Below, one piece after another: positions 17,527-25,938 of a DNA stretch of 55,126 nt. The notes below the pieces were generated by a model. That model did no database searches. It was not told the origin of the DNA and was given only the letters and a program-made list of their open reading frames with translations. The DNA comes from CAZAQV01 sp964487255 (GTDB lineage: Bacteria; Myxococcota_A; Polyangia; Polyangiales; CAZAQV01): NCBI GenBank assembly GCA_964487255.1, contig CAZAQV010000036.1, forward strand, positions 1-55,126, read 5' to 3'. Within the stretch, counting starts at the first letter, position 1. The number at the start of each line of letters is the position of its first letter. The translations under genes and the position numbers were made by a program.

Positions 17527-18603
17527 CTAGATCGGATCGGTCAGCGTCGCGACGACACCCGAGTAGGAAAAACCAATCGAGATGTTTTGGCAGACCGCAC
17601 CCGTCTGCGGGTCGACCGGGTTAAGGTCGGCGTAGTTGGCAAGCAACGGGTCGAGGACCGACTTGTACGAGCTGAGCATGTCCGGATCGTATTTGATGAT
17701 CTCATCGGCAAGACCCTCGATCTTGATGCGTGAACCGAGCAGACCGCCCGTGAGTGTATCGCCGTCAACCGCAACCTCGAGCTCTGCGTCGATCAAACCT
17801 AGATTTACGAATTCAACGCCTTCAAAGCCGACCTTCAGGGTCGATTCGCTTTTGCCGATCATGCGGCCGTTGACGATTTTGGCGCGAAGGAAGCGAACCA
17901 GAGCTTCCCCGGTGTCCGGGTCGTAGGACATCGGATGAACCTCGAACTCGTCGTTGGGTTCTGCCGTACCGTCCCAGCCTTGTGGAGGCTTCAGGGTCAA
18001 GATCTCCGCGTTGACGCAATCGTCATTCTGGGGGAACGAGCCAGAGTCAAGGTCGACATTGTGAATGCGCACCGCGAGCATCAAGGTCCCGTTGGTAATG
18101 GAGTTCGCAAGTTCGGAACTCAGATCGAGATTGATCTGAGGAACCTTTTCTTTGAGGTCAGTGAGTAACTTGCCGATAGAATTGTCGATACCCATCGCGC
18201 CGCCACCAGGCAGTTTGAAGTCGGGACGCTCCTGGCAAGGACGGCCGTCTTCGTTCGAGGAGTATGTCACGGTCGAACCGGTATTGTCCTGGCCGTCGAT
18301 GTTGAGCCCGGCGATCTCTCCGGGCGTCAGCTCTTGGCCAATGTCGAGCGCCGAGATGAAGAAGGAGAAGGTCTCGCCACCGGTCTCGCAAGAACCCGTG
18401 TTCGAGCCGTCGGGGTTGTTCGAACCGTCGGGGTTGTTCATCGAACCATCCGGGTCGTTCATCGAACCATCGGTGTTGTTCATCGAACCGTCCCCGCCAC
18501 CGTCCGCGGTCATGTTGCCAGTCTCGTCATCACCACAAGCGATGGGCCCGACTGCGAGTGCGGTCATAAAAGCCAAGATATTGAGTTTGCGAATTAAGCG
18601 CAT
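17527..18603 (-). CDS. Asn/Asp-rich-linker lipoprotein of unknown function
   Basis: 358 residues. MRLIRKLN, a hydrophobic stretch and the lipobox VGPIACGDD mark a lipoprotein. The ATG at 18603 has GGAG nearby; a longer in-frame start lacks one. Residues 25-75 are a repetitive linker of DGSMNN/DPDGSMN units, visible in DNA as repeats of GTTCATCGAACC. The remaining 270 residues form a soluble domain with three cysteines and no recognised motif. Linkers like this typify outer-surface lipoproteins in myxobacteria. It is a single gene with its own terminator and is divergent from another lipoprotein gene across a 318-base region. Confidence 0.8.
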   Translation of the reverse strand: MRLIRKLNILAFMTALAVGPIACGDDETGNMTADGGGDGSMNNTDGSMNDPDGSMNNPDGSNNPDGSNTGSCETGGETFSFFISALDIGQELTPGEIAGLNIDGQDNTGSTVTYSSNEDGRPCQERPDFKLPGGGAMGIDNSIGKLLTDLKEKVPQINLDLSSELANSITNGTLMLAVRIHNVDLDSGSFPQNDDCVNAEILTLKPPQGWDGTAEPNDEFEVHPMSYDPDTGEALVRFLRAKIVNGRMIGKSESTLKVGFEGVEFVNLGLIDAELEVAVDGDTLTGGLLGSRIKIEGLADEIIKYDPDMLSSYKSVLDPLLANYADLNPVDPQTGAVCQNISIGFSYSGVVATLTDPI

Positions 18604-18921
18604 GCGATCTCCTTTTTTGTCGTCTGCTGCGAGCCCATCCCCTCGGTCCGGGCGTTCGGATAGGCCCTTATCACGAAGCAATCATCGTGCCGGCGTGAGT
18701 GGACGCACGATCGTTGAGGATCTAAAGTTCAGTCGTTGCTACACTGGGGACCAGTGAGAACAGTCACTGGGGGTCGAACACCCCGATCCTGATGCTGGTG
18801 CGCAGCTATTACACAGCTGATCGCGGTACTTCCCCTCTGTTTTCGTGAGGGCCATGCGGGAGTCTGCTTTGGTCCACAGTTTGCAGTCTTCCTCTGCGTG
18901 GAACGGGCGAGACCAAAGAGA
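18604..18921. promoter_or_regulatory. Divergent lipoprotein intergenic region with alternative hairpins
   Basis: This 318-base region must hold promoters for both divergent lipoprotein genes, though I cannot place -35/-10 boxes with confidence. At 18742-18784, CACTGG (42-47), CCAGTGA (51-57) and TCACTGG (64-70) allow two mutually exclusive stems sharing the middle segment, followed by a GGGGT/ACCCC stem (70-74/80-84). It may be an operator or a leader structure. Confidence 0.4.
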
Positions 18922-20910
18922 ATGTGGCGCAAATTTCGCTTTTTGGCGCCTTTGGTGCTCCTGGCCGCAGGCGCTTGCGGCAGCGAACTCAAGGGCGAGA
19001 GGATGGACGGGAAGCTGGGTCCCGACGGCACGCCGATCGAGGAATATCAGTCGCTGTCGATCACCAATCCCAAAGACGGCGACTATTACCCGAGCCAACT
19101 CGTGGTCGTTCAGGGCTACTCGGAGGTCGACGGCGAGATCCTCGTCAACGGAGAATCCACCACCGCCGAAGGCGGGATGTTCTCGCATACGATCCGCATT
19201 CAAGAAGAGGGCGCGCATCAGATCACAGTCTCCGTTCCCGAAACGGGTGCGGAGCGAACGATCGAGATTACGCTCGATACGACCTCTCCGAAGTTCACCC
19301 TGAAGAGCCCAGAGCCGGGGAGCTTCATCGAAGGTACGGCGATCCCCATCGAGGGGCATGTCGATGATGCCAATATCGACTTCATCACCATCAACAACCG
19401 TGACTACGGCGTGCAAGCCGATGGCTCGTTTGTGGGTGAGGCAACCGTCGAGCGGGGCGCGCACCACTGGCGCATCGAGGCGGTTGACTTGGCAGGCAAT
19501 GTGTCACCGGGAAGCGTCTCGTTCATCGCCGGGACCTTTTCCACGAACGGCGCTCGCACCCACGAAGCGGTGACCATCGAGCTGGGGACCAACATGGTCA
19601 ACACGCTCGCGACGGGCATCCGAAATGGGATCACCAAAGCGGGCATCCGGTCCGCGCTGCTCGCCAACAACCCTGTGGTCAACGACTGGTTTGGGCGGGT
19701 CGACCTGACGGGCTACTCGCACTCCGGCGTCGCGATCTCCGTGGTGCCTAAAGAAGGCTACCTCAACGTCGCAGTCTCCATCGGTGGCGTCGCGGTACCT
19801 TTTTCCTTCGTGCCTGCCATCAATGGGGCATCCGCAGTCAAGGGCACTGCATCCGCCCGGGCGGTCAGCGTGACCGGGCGCGTTGATGTCGGTGTCAGCA
19901 AGGCCGGCCTGCCGACCGTCCAGATTCGCAACGTCAACACCACGCTGGTCGGTTTCTCCATCGACTTGAGCAAGTGGCCTGAACAGGTCGACGATCTTGT
20001 CACGAGCACGCTGCGCGGAACGATTCAGGACGCAATCACCGACTTGCTCACGAACGAGGTGCCTCCGGCCGTGCGCGAAGCGTTGGCGGGCCTCCCCGCG
20101 GACGCTCCGATCGAAGCGTTCGGTCACAAGGGCCAAGCCAGCGGGCGACTGAGCGAGCTCGCCATCTCGGAGGCCGGTTTGTTCGCTGTCGTCGACCTCG
20201 GTATTCAAGCCTCGTCACCGATCGAAAGCCTCGCTGCAAAATCGGGCCCTTTCCTCATGGGCCACGACACACCCACGCGAACAGGAACGCCCCAAGCGCA
20301 CGCAAGGGTTGCGCTCGACCTCGTCAACCGCGTCGCCCATGCCGCGTGGACCACGGGAGCCGGCGAGTTCACCATCGAAGAGCCCGTCCTCACCAACAAC
20401 GAGGGAGTCGAAACGGAAATTACGGTCGGATCTTTGGCCCTACTTTTCCCTTCGATCAAAGGGATGGCTGGCGATGAGCAGAGCGTTGACGTTGAGCTGA
20501 GCACCGCCCTGCCGCCCATCATCGACGGCAGCGGGGAGTCGGTCGCTATCGTTGCGCCGGACGTGCGCGCCACGCTCATCGCCAAGGACGGGGACAAGCG
20601 CACCAAGCTCTTCACGCTCTCGGTTCTGGCGCAAGCGAAGGTCGATTTCATGTTCGCGAACAACACGATACGCGTCTCGATATCCAACTACCAGATCGAG
20701 ATCGATGCGTTCGGCGAGGTCCCTGACGGCTTCAAGAGCGGCGAAGAGCTTCAAACGCTGTTCAGCAAGTTGCTCGCACCCCGCATCGAGCCCTTCTTGG
20801 ACTTGGGCGCATTCAAAATCCCCGAAATCACGGGCTTCGAGCTCGATGCCGAGCAGGTTGTCGTGCAAGGCGGCTACATCGAAGCGTCCGGCCGATTGGT
20901 CGCTCAATAG
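18922..20910 (+). CDS. Large lipoprotein with bacterial Ig-like repeats
   Basis: 662 residues. MWRKFRFLAPLVLLAAGACGS is a clear lipoprotein signal with the lipid Cys at about residue 19. Residues 35-215 contain at least two Ig-like/glucodextranase-B-type beta-sandwich modules, recognisable by ITNPKDGDYYPSQLVVVQG, LDTTSPKFTLKSPEPGS and AVDLAGNVSPGS. The remaining 440 residues are beta-rich without obvious family. I set the start at the ATG at 18922 so that the signal peptide is compact; a longer GTG start at 18898 is less likely. No catalytic residues are evident, and an envelope or adhesion role is only a guess. Confidence 0.82.
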   Translation: MWRKFRFLAPLVLLAAGACGSELKGERMDGKLGPDGTPIEEYQSLSITNPKDGDYYPSQLVVVQGYSEVDGEILVNGESTTAEGGMFSHTIRIQEEGAHQITVSVPETGAERTIEITLDTTSPKFTLKSPEPGSFIEGTAIPIEGHVDDANIDFITINNRDYGVQADGSFVGEATVERGAHHWRIEAVDLAGNVSPGSVSFIAGTFSTNGARTHEAVTIELGTNMVNTLATGIRNGITKAGIRSALLANNPVVNDWFGRVDLTGYSHSGVAISVVPKEGYLNVAVSIGGVAVPFSFVPAINGASAVKGTASARAVSVTGRVDVGVSKAGLPTVQIRNVNTTLVGFSIDLSKWPEQVDDLVTSTLRGTIQDAITDLLTNEVPPAVREALAGLPADAPIEAFGHKGQASGRLSELAISEAGLFAVVDLGIQASSPIESLAAKSGPFLMGHDTPTRTGTPQAHARVALDLVNRVAHAAWTTGAGEFTIEEPVLTNNEGVETEITVGSLALLFPSIKGMAGDEQSVDVELSTALPPIIDGSGESVAIVAPDVRATLIAKDGDKRTKLFTLSVLAQAKVDFMFANNTIRVSISNYQIEIDAFGEVPDGFKSGEELQTLFSKLLAPRIEPFLDLGAFKIPEITGFELDAEQVVVQGGYIEASGRLVAQ

Positions 20911-20972
20911 GCTGCGGCAAAACCCCAATAGAGTGGTTGCCAGAGCACGGAGGAGGGGGCATCGTCTCCCCC

Positions 20973-21641
20973 ATGCGAAATGCCCTGTACGTAGCTGCGG
21001 CGCTCTTGTCCTTCGCCGCGTGCGATCGCGGACCGAAAGCAGAAGCCCCAGCTGAACCTGCTGCTGCGGCAGCGACGCCGCCGCCCCCCACCCCAACCAG
21101 CCCGAGCGCGCCAGAACTACCCGCAAACCATCCCCCCATCGGGCAAACCCCTACGCTCAACGCCGAGCCGAGCAAACCCGAAGCAGCTGGCCTCGGTTGG
21201 AAACCGCCCGCGCAGTTCGTTGCGGTCCCACCGGCCAATGCAATGCGAAAAGCGCAATACAAGATCAACGCATCCGCGGATGCGCCTGAACTGGTGGTGC
21301 ACTTTTTCGGTCCGGGACAAGGTGGCAGCGTGGAGCAAAACCTCGATCGTTGGATTGGACAGATCAGCCAACCCGGTGGTGGCGACTCCGCCAAGGCCGC
21401 AAAGAAAGGCGCGCTCACCTCGCGCGGCGGGGTCAAGGTGCACACGCTCGATGTCTCGGGGACTTTCGCGTCGAACATGCCGGGACAAACCGGCGCAGCG
21501 CAAGCCAATAGTCGGCTTTTAGGTGCCATCGCCGAGGGCCCTCAGGGCTCGGTGTTTTTCAAGGTGGTCGGGCCTGCGCAGGAGGTCGGCGACGCGAAAC
21601 AAGCCTTTGATGCGCTGATCCAGAGCATCCACCCGAAGTAG
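20973..21641 (+). CDS. Pro/Ala-linker lipoprotein, unknown function
   Basis: 222 residues. MRNALYVAAALLSFAACDRG gives a lipobox (SFAAC), followed by a Pro/Ala-rich linker to about residue 60 and a 150-residue domain. That domain contains VVHFFGPGQGGSVEQNLDRWIGQI and ends DAKQAFDALIQSIHP, reminiscent of small periplasmic proteins common in Planctomycetes and Myxococcota. The ATG at 20973 is chosen because the preceding frame has no signal; GGAGGAGGGG lies rather far upstream. It is followed ten bases later by an aminotransferase gene, probably on the same transcript. Confidence 0.75.
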   Translation: MRNALYVAAALLSFAACDRGPKAEAPAEPAAAAATPPPPTPTSPSAPELPANHPPIGQTPTLNAEPSKPEAAGLGWKPPAQFVAVPPANAMRKAQYKINASADAPELVVHFFGPGQGGSVEQNLDRWIGQISQPGGGDSAKAAKKGALTSRGGVKVHTLDVSGTFASNMPGQTGAAQANSRLLGAIAEGPQGSVFFKVVGPAQEVGDAKQAFDALIQSIHPK

Positions 21642-21651
21642 GACGAGCATC

Positions 21652-22902
21652 ATGGAAGAATCGCCGTTGACCGCGTTGCGCCGCGTTCCGCGCACCGGGG
21701 TCATCTATGTGACAGAAACCGCGCTCCGAGCGGGGTTTCGTAGCGATGATCCGGACTGGTGCAACCTGGGCCAGGGAATGCCGGAGACCGACCCGCTGCC
21801 CGGCGATCCGGCCCGTCTCGACACGCTGCCCATCTCGGTGATGGACCACGAGTATGCTCCCGTTGGTGGGTTACCGGAGTTGCGCGAAGCGGTCGCCGAG
21901 ATGATCAACCGCCGTTTTCGGCGCGGCAAGCGTTCGCAATACACCGCGGAAAACGTCGCCATCGCAGGTGGCGGACGCGTCTCGCTGATGCGGGTGTGCG
22001 CCGCGATCGGCCCCGTTCACCTCGGTCACTTCATTCCAGACTACACGGCGTACACCGAGTTACTCGATGTGTTCCGGCGCTTCTTGCCTATCCCGATCCT
22101 GCTCGACCCCGCCTCCGAGTACAAGTTCGAGTCGCAGGATCTGAGGACGGAGATTCTGGGTCGGGGGCTTGGAGCCCTCCTCATCAGCAACCCGTGCAAC
22201 CCGACTGGCAAAGTCATCGCGGGCGACGCACTGGGCAGCTGGGTCGAGGTCGCGCGTGAGCTCGACTGCACGATGATCTTCGATGAGTTCTACTCTCACT
22301 ACACATGGCAGAGCGGGAGCGCGATCAGCGCTGCCGAGCACGTCGAAAATGTGGACAAAGACCCCGTCGTGATCGTCGACGGTCTGACGAAAAACTGGCG
22401 CTACCCAGGTTGGCGCGTGACTTGGGTCGTCGGTCCCAAAGACCTCATCGAATCGGTGACCAGCGCAGGCTCGTTTCTCGATGGAGGCGCAAACCGCCCG
22501 CTACAACGCGCCGCGGTGAACTTGCTCGAAGAAAGCTATGTCGAAGCGCAAGACCAAGCGCTACGTGCCGCGTTCATGGAAAAGCGAGCTTTTATGCTGG
22601 AGGCTGCCAACCGAGCGGGCCTTCGCGTGGAAGGCGAACTCGAGGGCACGTTTTATCTCTGGGCCAACCTGAACAACTTGCCGCCGTCACTTCGGGATGG
22701 TCACGCTTTCTTTGAGAATGCGCTCACGCAAAAAGTGATTTGCGTACCGGGCAACTTCTTTGATGTCGATCCGGGTGCTCGACGCAAGACGCACCCGTCT
22801 CGTTTCGCCAACTACGTGCGCCTGTCGTTCGGCCCATCTTATTCAGAAGTGGAAAAGGGCATGAAAAGGCTGGAGGAAATGATTCGCACGACAAGCTGCT
22901 GA
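21652..22902 (+). CDS. Class I/II PLP-dependent aminotransferase
   Basis: 416 residues of the aspartate aminotransferase fold. The substrate/cofactor motif ISNPCNPTGKVI and FDEFYSHYTW are visible, and the Schiff-base lysine lies in VDGLTKNWRYPGWRVTW. CNLGQGMPETDPLPG replaces the common N-terminal LG-G-P-D loop. The specific amino donor cannot be read from the sequence. It starts 10 bases after a lipoprotein gene. The next gene (FHA) has its own ribosome site 66 bases downstream, so the operon may end here. Confidence 0.88.
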   Translation: MEESPLTALRRVPRTGVIYVTETALRAGFRSDDPDWCNLGQGMPETDPLPGDPARLDTLPISVMDHEYAPVGGLPELREAVAEMINRRFRRGKRSQYTAENVAIAGGGRVSLMRVCAAIGPVHLGHFIPDYTAYTELLDVFRRFLPIPILLDPASEYKFESQDLRTEILGRGLGALLISNPCNPTGKVIAGDALGSWVEVARELDCTMIFDEFYSHYTWQSGSAISAAEHVENVDKDPVVIVDGLTKNWRYPGWRVTWVVGPKDLIESVTSAGSFLDGGANRPLQRAAVNLLEESYVEAQDQALRAAFMEKRAFMLEAANRAGLRVEGELEGTFYLWANLNNLPPSLRDGHAFFENALTQKVICVPGNFFDVDPGARRKTHPSRFANYVRLSFGPSYSEVEKGMKRLEEMIRTTSC

Positions 22903-22968
22903 ACCCAGCTACGATATGCTAGTCTGGTCGACAGTGAAACGTAGGGGAGACATCAAGGCGGGGAGCGT

Positions 22969-23853
22969 ATGAGCGTTCGCTACCGACTTCGTCATGAGTT
23001 TACCGATCACGAACTGGAGCCAGGTCGCTTCACGATCGGTCGCCGTACTGACTGCCACCTCGTCCTTGACGATGCGCTGATCTCGCGCGTTCACGCGACG
23101 ATCGAGGTCAACTCTGAAGGCGTCTTTCTTGAGGACAATGGCAGCCGCAATGGCGTCCGTGTCAACGGTGCACCGGTACTGCACCGAACGAAACTCTCAC
23201 ATTTCGACCATATTGTGCTCGGCACCCAAACACTCACGCTGCTCGAAGCCGGCCGTTCGTCACACCCTCCGGGAAACACCTACTGCCGAAAGTGTGGCCA
23301 AGGCATCGAAATGGACGACCTGTTTTGTAGCCGCTGTGGAGCCCCCGCTCTCTCGACCGCCCAATCTCGAACGGATAACGCTGCGCAGATCTTCACCGAA
23401 GACGACCGGGAGACCGAAGAGACGGAAACGGGCGACACCTACATGCTGGTCGATCGCATCGCCAGCAAGTCGATCGCGTCAGGACAGTTCGCCGCCGCTG
23501 AACGCATGCTCGAACGCATCTTGATGGCGCAGCTACAATCTGCAATGAAGGGCGCGTCGATTCCCCCCAACCAGCTCAACCGCTCTGCGCAGCATGCCAT
23601 GACGCTGGCCGAAGCGATGAGAACCGCGCGCTGGCTCGATTGGCTCTTCCAGATCCACACGGAGGCTGGCGTACTCATCCACGCCGAGTTCATCGACAAG
23701 CTGTTTGAGATCGTGCACAGCATTCGGTATAGCGACCCGCGGCCGATCGAGCGCTACATGAAGATGGTGGATGAAAAGAACCTTGCGACAGATCCGTCGT
23801 CGAAGTTCGTCGTACAGCGACTACGCAGTTTACAGAAAGTCATTCGTGCCTGA
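22969..23853 (+). CDS. FHA-domain protein with zinc ribbon
   Basis: 294 residues. Residues 10-85 are an FHA phosphothreonine-binding domain with FTIGRRTDCHLVL, ISRVHATIEV and DNGSRNGVRVNG. Next is a CxxC-(x)n-CxxC zinc ribbon (CRKCGQGIEMDDLFCSRCG), and then about 170 helical residues of unknown type. Such proteins act as scaffolds in Ser/Thr-kinase signalling. The ATG at 22969 follows GGGGAGC. The stop overlaps the start of a NifU-domain gene by eight bases. No kinase gene is nearby. Confidence 0.9.
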   Translation: MSVRYRLRHEFTDHELEPGRFTIGRRTDCHLVLDDALISRVHATIEVNSEGVFLEDNGSRNGVRVNGAPVLHRTKLSHFDHIVLGTQTLTLLEAGRSSHPPGNTYCRKCGQGIEMDDLFCSRCGAPALSTAQSRTDNAAQIFTEDDRETEETETGDTYMLVDRIASKSIASGQFAAAERMLERILMAQLQSAMKGASIPPNQLNRSAQHAMTLAEAMRTARWLDWLFQIHTEAGVLIHAEFIDKLFEIVHSIRYSDPRPIERYMKMVDEKNLATDPSSKFVVQRLRSLQKVIRA

Positions 23854-24079
23854 GCTAGAAAAAGTCGAAACAGCGGTTCGTGAAATCCTGCAACCACTCA
23901 TCGAAGCAGACGGTGGCACCATCGACGTCGTCTCGGCCGACGACAAGAAGGTCGTTCTGCGCCTGGGCGGAAGTTACGGCGGCTGCCCGGGTGTGCCCTA
24001 CGTCAAGTCCGACGTCATCGAGCCGCTGCTACACAAGCGGGTGCCGGGCGACTACAGCATCGAGTACCTCCGCGGCTGA
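23846..24079 (+). CDS. NifU C-terminal-domain protein with a single cysteine
   Basis: 77 residues beginning at a GTG inside the end of the FHA gene (PELEKVETAVREILQPLIEADGGTID). This matches the NifU/Nfu C-terminal domain, which carries an Fe-S cluster on a CxxC. Here the site reads LGGSYGGCPGVPYVKSDV, so only the second cysteine remains. Cluster binding by the usual motif is therefore doubtful unless a dimer uses one Cys per subunit. A longer start at 23771 would overlap the FHA gene by 83 bases and seems unlikely. The eight-base overlap suggests co-translation with the FHA protein. Confidence 0.75.
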   Translation: MPELEKVETAVREILQPLIEADGGTIDVVSADDKKVVLRLGGSYGGCPGVPYVKSDVIEPLLHKRVPGDYSIEYLRG

Positions 24080-24082
24080 GTT

Positions 24083-24478
24083 GCTGGCTCTTCACGGCTT
24101 CGCTTCAAAGCCAGTGATTTGCATTTAGCAAATCAGGCTTTTCGGGCTGCGCACGCTCATCGCGACTACTGGCTCTTCGGGCTGCGCACGCTCATCGCGA
24201 CTCAACCACTGGCTCTTCACGGCTTCGCGTCGANNNNNNNNNNNNNNNNNNNNNNNNNNNNNNNNNNNNNNNNNNNNNNNNNNNNNNNNNNNNNNNNNNN
24301 NNNNNNNNNNNNNNNNNNNNNNNNNNNNNNNNNCGGGTTTCTTGGGCTGCGCACGCTCATCGCGACTCAACCACTGGCTCTTCACGGCTTCGCGTCGAAA
24401 CCAGCGATGTGCTCCTAGCACATCGGGTTTCTTGGGCTGCGCACGCTCATCGCGACTCAACCACTGGCTCTTCACGGC
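24083..24478. repeat. Tandem hairpin-repeat array interrupted by the gap
   Basis: The unit is about 90 bp (GGGCTGCGCACGCTCATCGC at 24344 and 24434). It runs through GGCTCTTCACGGCTTCGCGTC and a two-part hairpin. Two hairpins are intact: 24107-24141 (AAAGCC, GATTTGC / GCAAATC, GGCTTT) and 24397-24431 (GAAACC, GATGTGCT / AGCACATC, GGTTTC). Both stems differ in sequence but keep pairing. The array fills the space between the NifU gene and the convergent ferritin-like gene, ending at the latter's stop codon. Confidence 0.88.
24234..24333. other. Assembly gap, 100 N
   Basis: Exactly 100 N, a conventional scaffold placeholder. It falls inside the tandem array, so the true copy number and length are unknown. 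Confidence 0.99.
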
Positions 24479-25342
24479 CTACTGGATTGCGCTGTGGCGG
24501 TGTGACCAGGCGGCAGCCGCGTTGAAACCGAGGGCGTCGAGCGCGGGAATGATCGCATCGCGAACGGTTTCGTAGAAGAGATCACGGGTCTGGTCGTTCT
24601 CGCACACGCCCAACGAAAGGTTTTGCTCGATCACCTCGGTGGACGGCGGCCTGATGTCAGGAATCTCGAGCATCTCTTCCCTCTCAAGGTAGGCGAATGC
24701 AACACGCAGCCAGCCGTTTGTTCTTTGAACCTCGTCCTCCGAAAGGTGGGGAGACACTTCCTTGGCAAACGCCCAACCGAAACGCGCGTGCAGACTCTCG
24801 TCAGCACTGATTTGGTCGATCGCGCGTTTCATAATCGGATTCGAGGTCGTCTCGCGCTCCGCGCTTGTAAAAGCAACTGCGATCGTCTCAGCCAGACAGC
24901 TGCTGAACATCACGTTGCGCAGCGCGCGCTCCAGCGACGTGCAGCCCGGATGTGTAGGCACGGGAAGCGGCCGCAGGTCGAGTTCAAGCCGAGCGGGCAC
25001 ACCAAGCGCCTCGGCAACACCTGCGCAAAGCCCGCCGTGGCGAAGTTCATCCATCGCCATGCGCAGCAGCGTCATCTTCATGTCATTGCTCGCTCCGATT
25101 TCCATAAGCTGCGGCACAAGCCCGGTAAACACAGCCGCAGACTGGTGCTCGGAGACCATTCGCGAGAGCCATACCCTGCGCGCTGCGGCCAGCGAGTCTT
25201 CGGAGTACACGCTCAGGTCCACGAACTCGTGGTCCCTGCGTTCGGGTGACAAGTCTCCTCGCCGAAGGACCGTTCGAAGGACGCGTTCGTACTCGGAGCG
25301 CATCGGCCCCTGGGACACATCAAAATGGAGCGTCTGTGTCAT
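24479..25342 (-). CDS. Ferritin-like diiron protein
   Basis: 287 residues, mostly helical. Possible metal ligands are spread over four helices: SEHQSAAVF, AMDELRHGG, SCLAETIAV and SADESLHARFGW, the ExxH pattern of ferritin-like or AurF-like oxygenases. The substrate is unknown. The ATG at 25342 overlaps the stop of the upstream lipoprotein gene (ATGA), so I reject the longer frame that would run back through that gene. The coupling to a small exported lipoprotein is unexpected for a cytosolic oxygenase. Confidence 0.75.
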   Translation of the reverse strand: MTQTLHFDVSQGPMRSEYERVLRTVLRRGDLSPERRDHEFVDLSVYSEDSLAAARRVWLSRMVSEHQSAAVFTGLVPQLMEIGASNDMKMTLLRMAMDELRHGGLCAGVAEALGVPARLELDLRPLPVPTHPGCTSLERALRNVMFSSCLAETIAVAFTSAERETTSNPIMKRAIDQISADESLHARFGWAFAKEVSPHLSEDEVQRTNGWLRVAFAYLEREEMLEIPDIRPPSTEVIEQNLSLGVCENDQTRDLFYETVRDAIIPALDALGFNAAAAWSHRHSAIQ

Positions 25343-25785
25343 GCCACGTTCCGAAGTGCGGCCTCGACAGCCTCGCGAATCTGCGGTGACCGCGACGAAG
25401 GGACAGCATCCTCCGAAGGCGGCACGTAGGGTCCCCACGGGTAGCATCCTGGGTACTCCGGGTCGGACCAACGCATGGGTTCATTGCAACATCGCTCTCG
25501 GAGTTCTCCCCCCGAATTGATGCCTTCTTCGAAATCGCGAAAAACGTCGCATTCATCGGTGCCTGCATCCCGTGCGGCGTCTGCAGGCCCGGTCAACTCC
25601 ATGGCGTCGGGCGCCCGCGCGTCTTGGCTTGCTCGAGCGTCGAGCACCTCCGCATCGGTAGCGTCGTATCCGTACCCGCCATGCTCATCGGAACGCTGAA
25701 CATGGTGCGCGCTGCACCCACCCGCGAGCGCCAATCCGATGGTAACCACCTGAGCTGCCCGCCGAGCACGCTGGCGCGCACGCAT
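25339..25785 (-). CDS. Small lipoprotein with Asp/Ala linker
   Basis: 148 residues. MRARQRARRAAQVVTIGLALAGG followed by Cys is a lipoprotein signal. An Ala/Asp-rich linker (DARASQDARAPDA) follows, then a compact cysteine-containing tail (ECDVF, RERCCNEP, YPGCYPWGPYVPP). The ATG at 25785 is chosen because GAGGAA lies eight bases upstream; an upstream in-frame start would put charged residues before the signal. It is translationally coupled to the diiron gene. Function unknown. Confidence 0.75.
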   Translation of the reverse strand: MRARQRARRAAQVVTIGLALAGGCSAHHVQRSDEHGGYGYDATDAEVLDARASQDARAPDAMELTGPADAARDAGTDECDVFRDFEEGINSGGELRERCCNEPMRWSDPEYPGCYPWGPYVPPSEDAVPSSRSPQIREAVEAALRNVA

Positions 25786-25837
25786 GCGGCATTCCTCTAA
25801 AGCAACTCGGTTATCGACTCTGCGTTCTTGTTTCATA

Positions 25838-25853
25838 CTGTCAACTCTGACAG
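25838..25853. promoter_or_regulatory. Palindrome upstream of the lipoprotein–diiron operon
   Basis: CTGTCA-ACTC-TGACAG is a perfect 6-bp inverted repeat with a 4-bp spacer, ending 53 bases before the lipoprotein start. It could be an operator, but nothing identifies a regulator. Confidence 0.3.
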
Positions 25854-25938
25854 CGAATCACCTAGAACGAAAATGCATGGATGCTATTTGTGCCATAGCA
25901 CGAAACTATGGCGCGGCGCTCGGGCGAAGCGAGAGAGT

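Noticed and set aside
24119..24418. Frame running through the N gap
   Set aside because: It is built from repeat units and unknown bases.
24083..24478. CRISPR-like array
   Set aside because: Units are about 90 bp with no unique spacers of even length, and no cas genes are near; the structure is a tandem hairpin repeat.
25892..25912. GCCATAG/CTATGGC hairpin as a terminator
   Set aside because: The stem is only 7 bp and no T-run follows on the strand that would use it.
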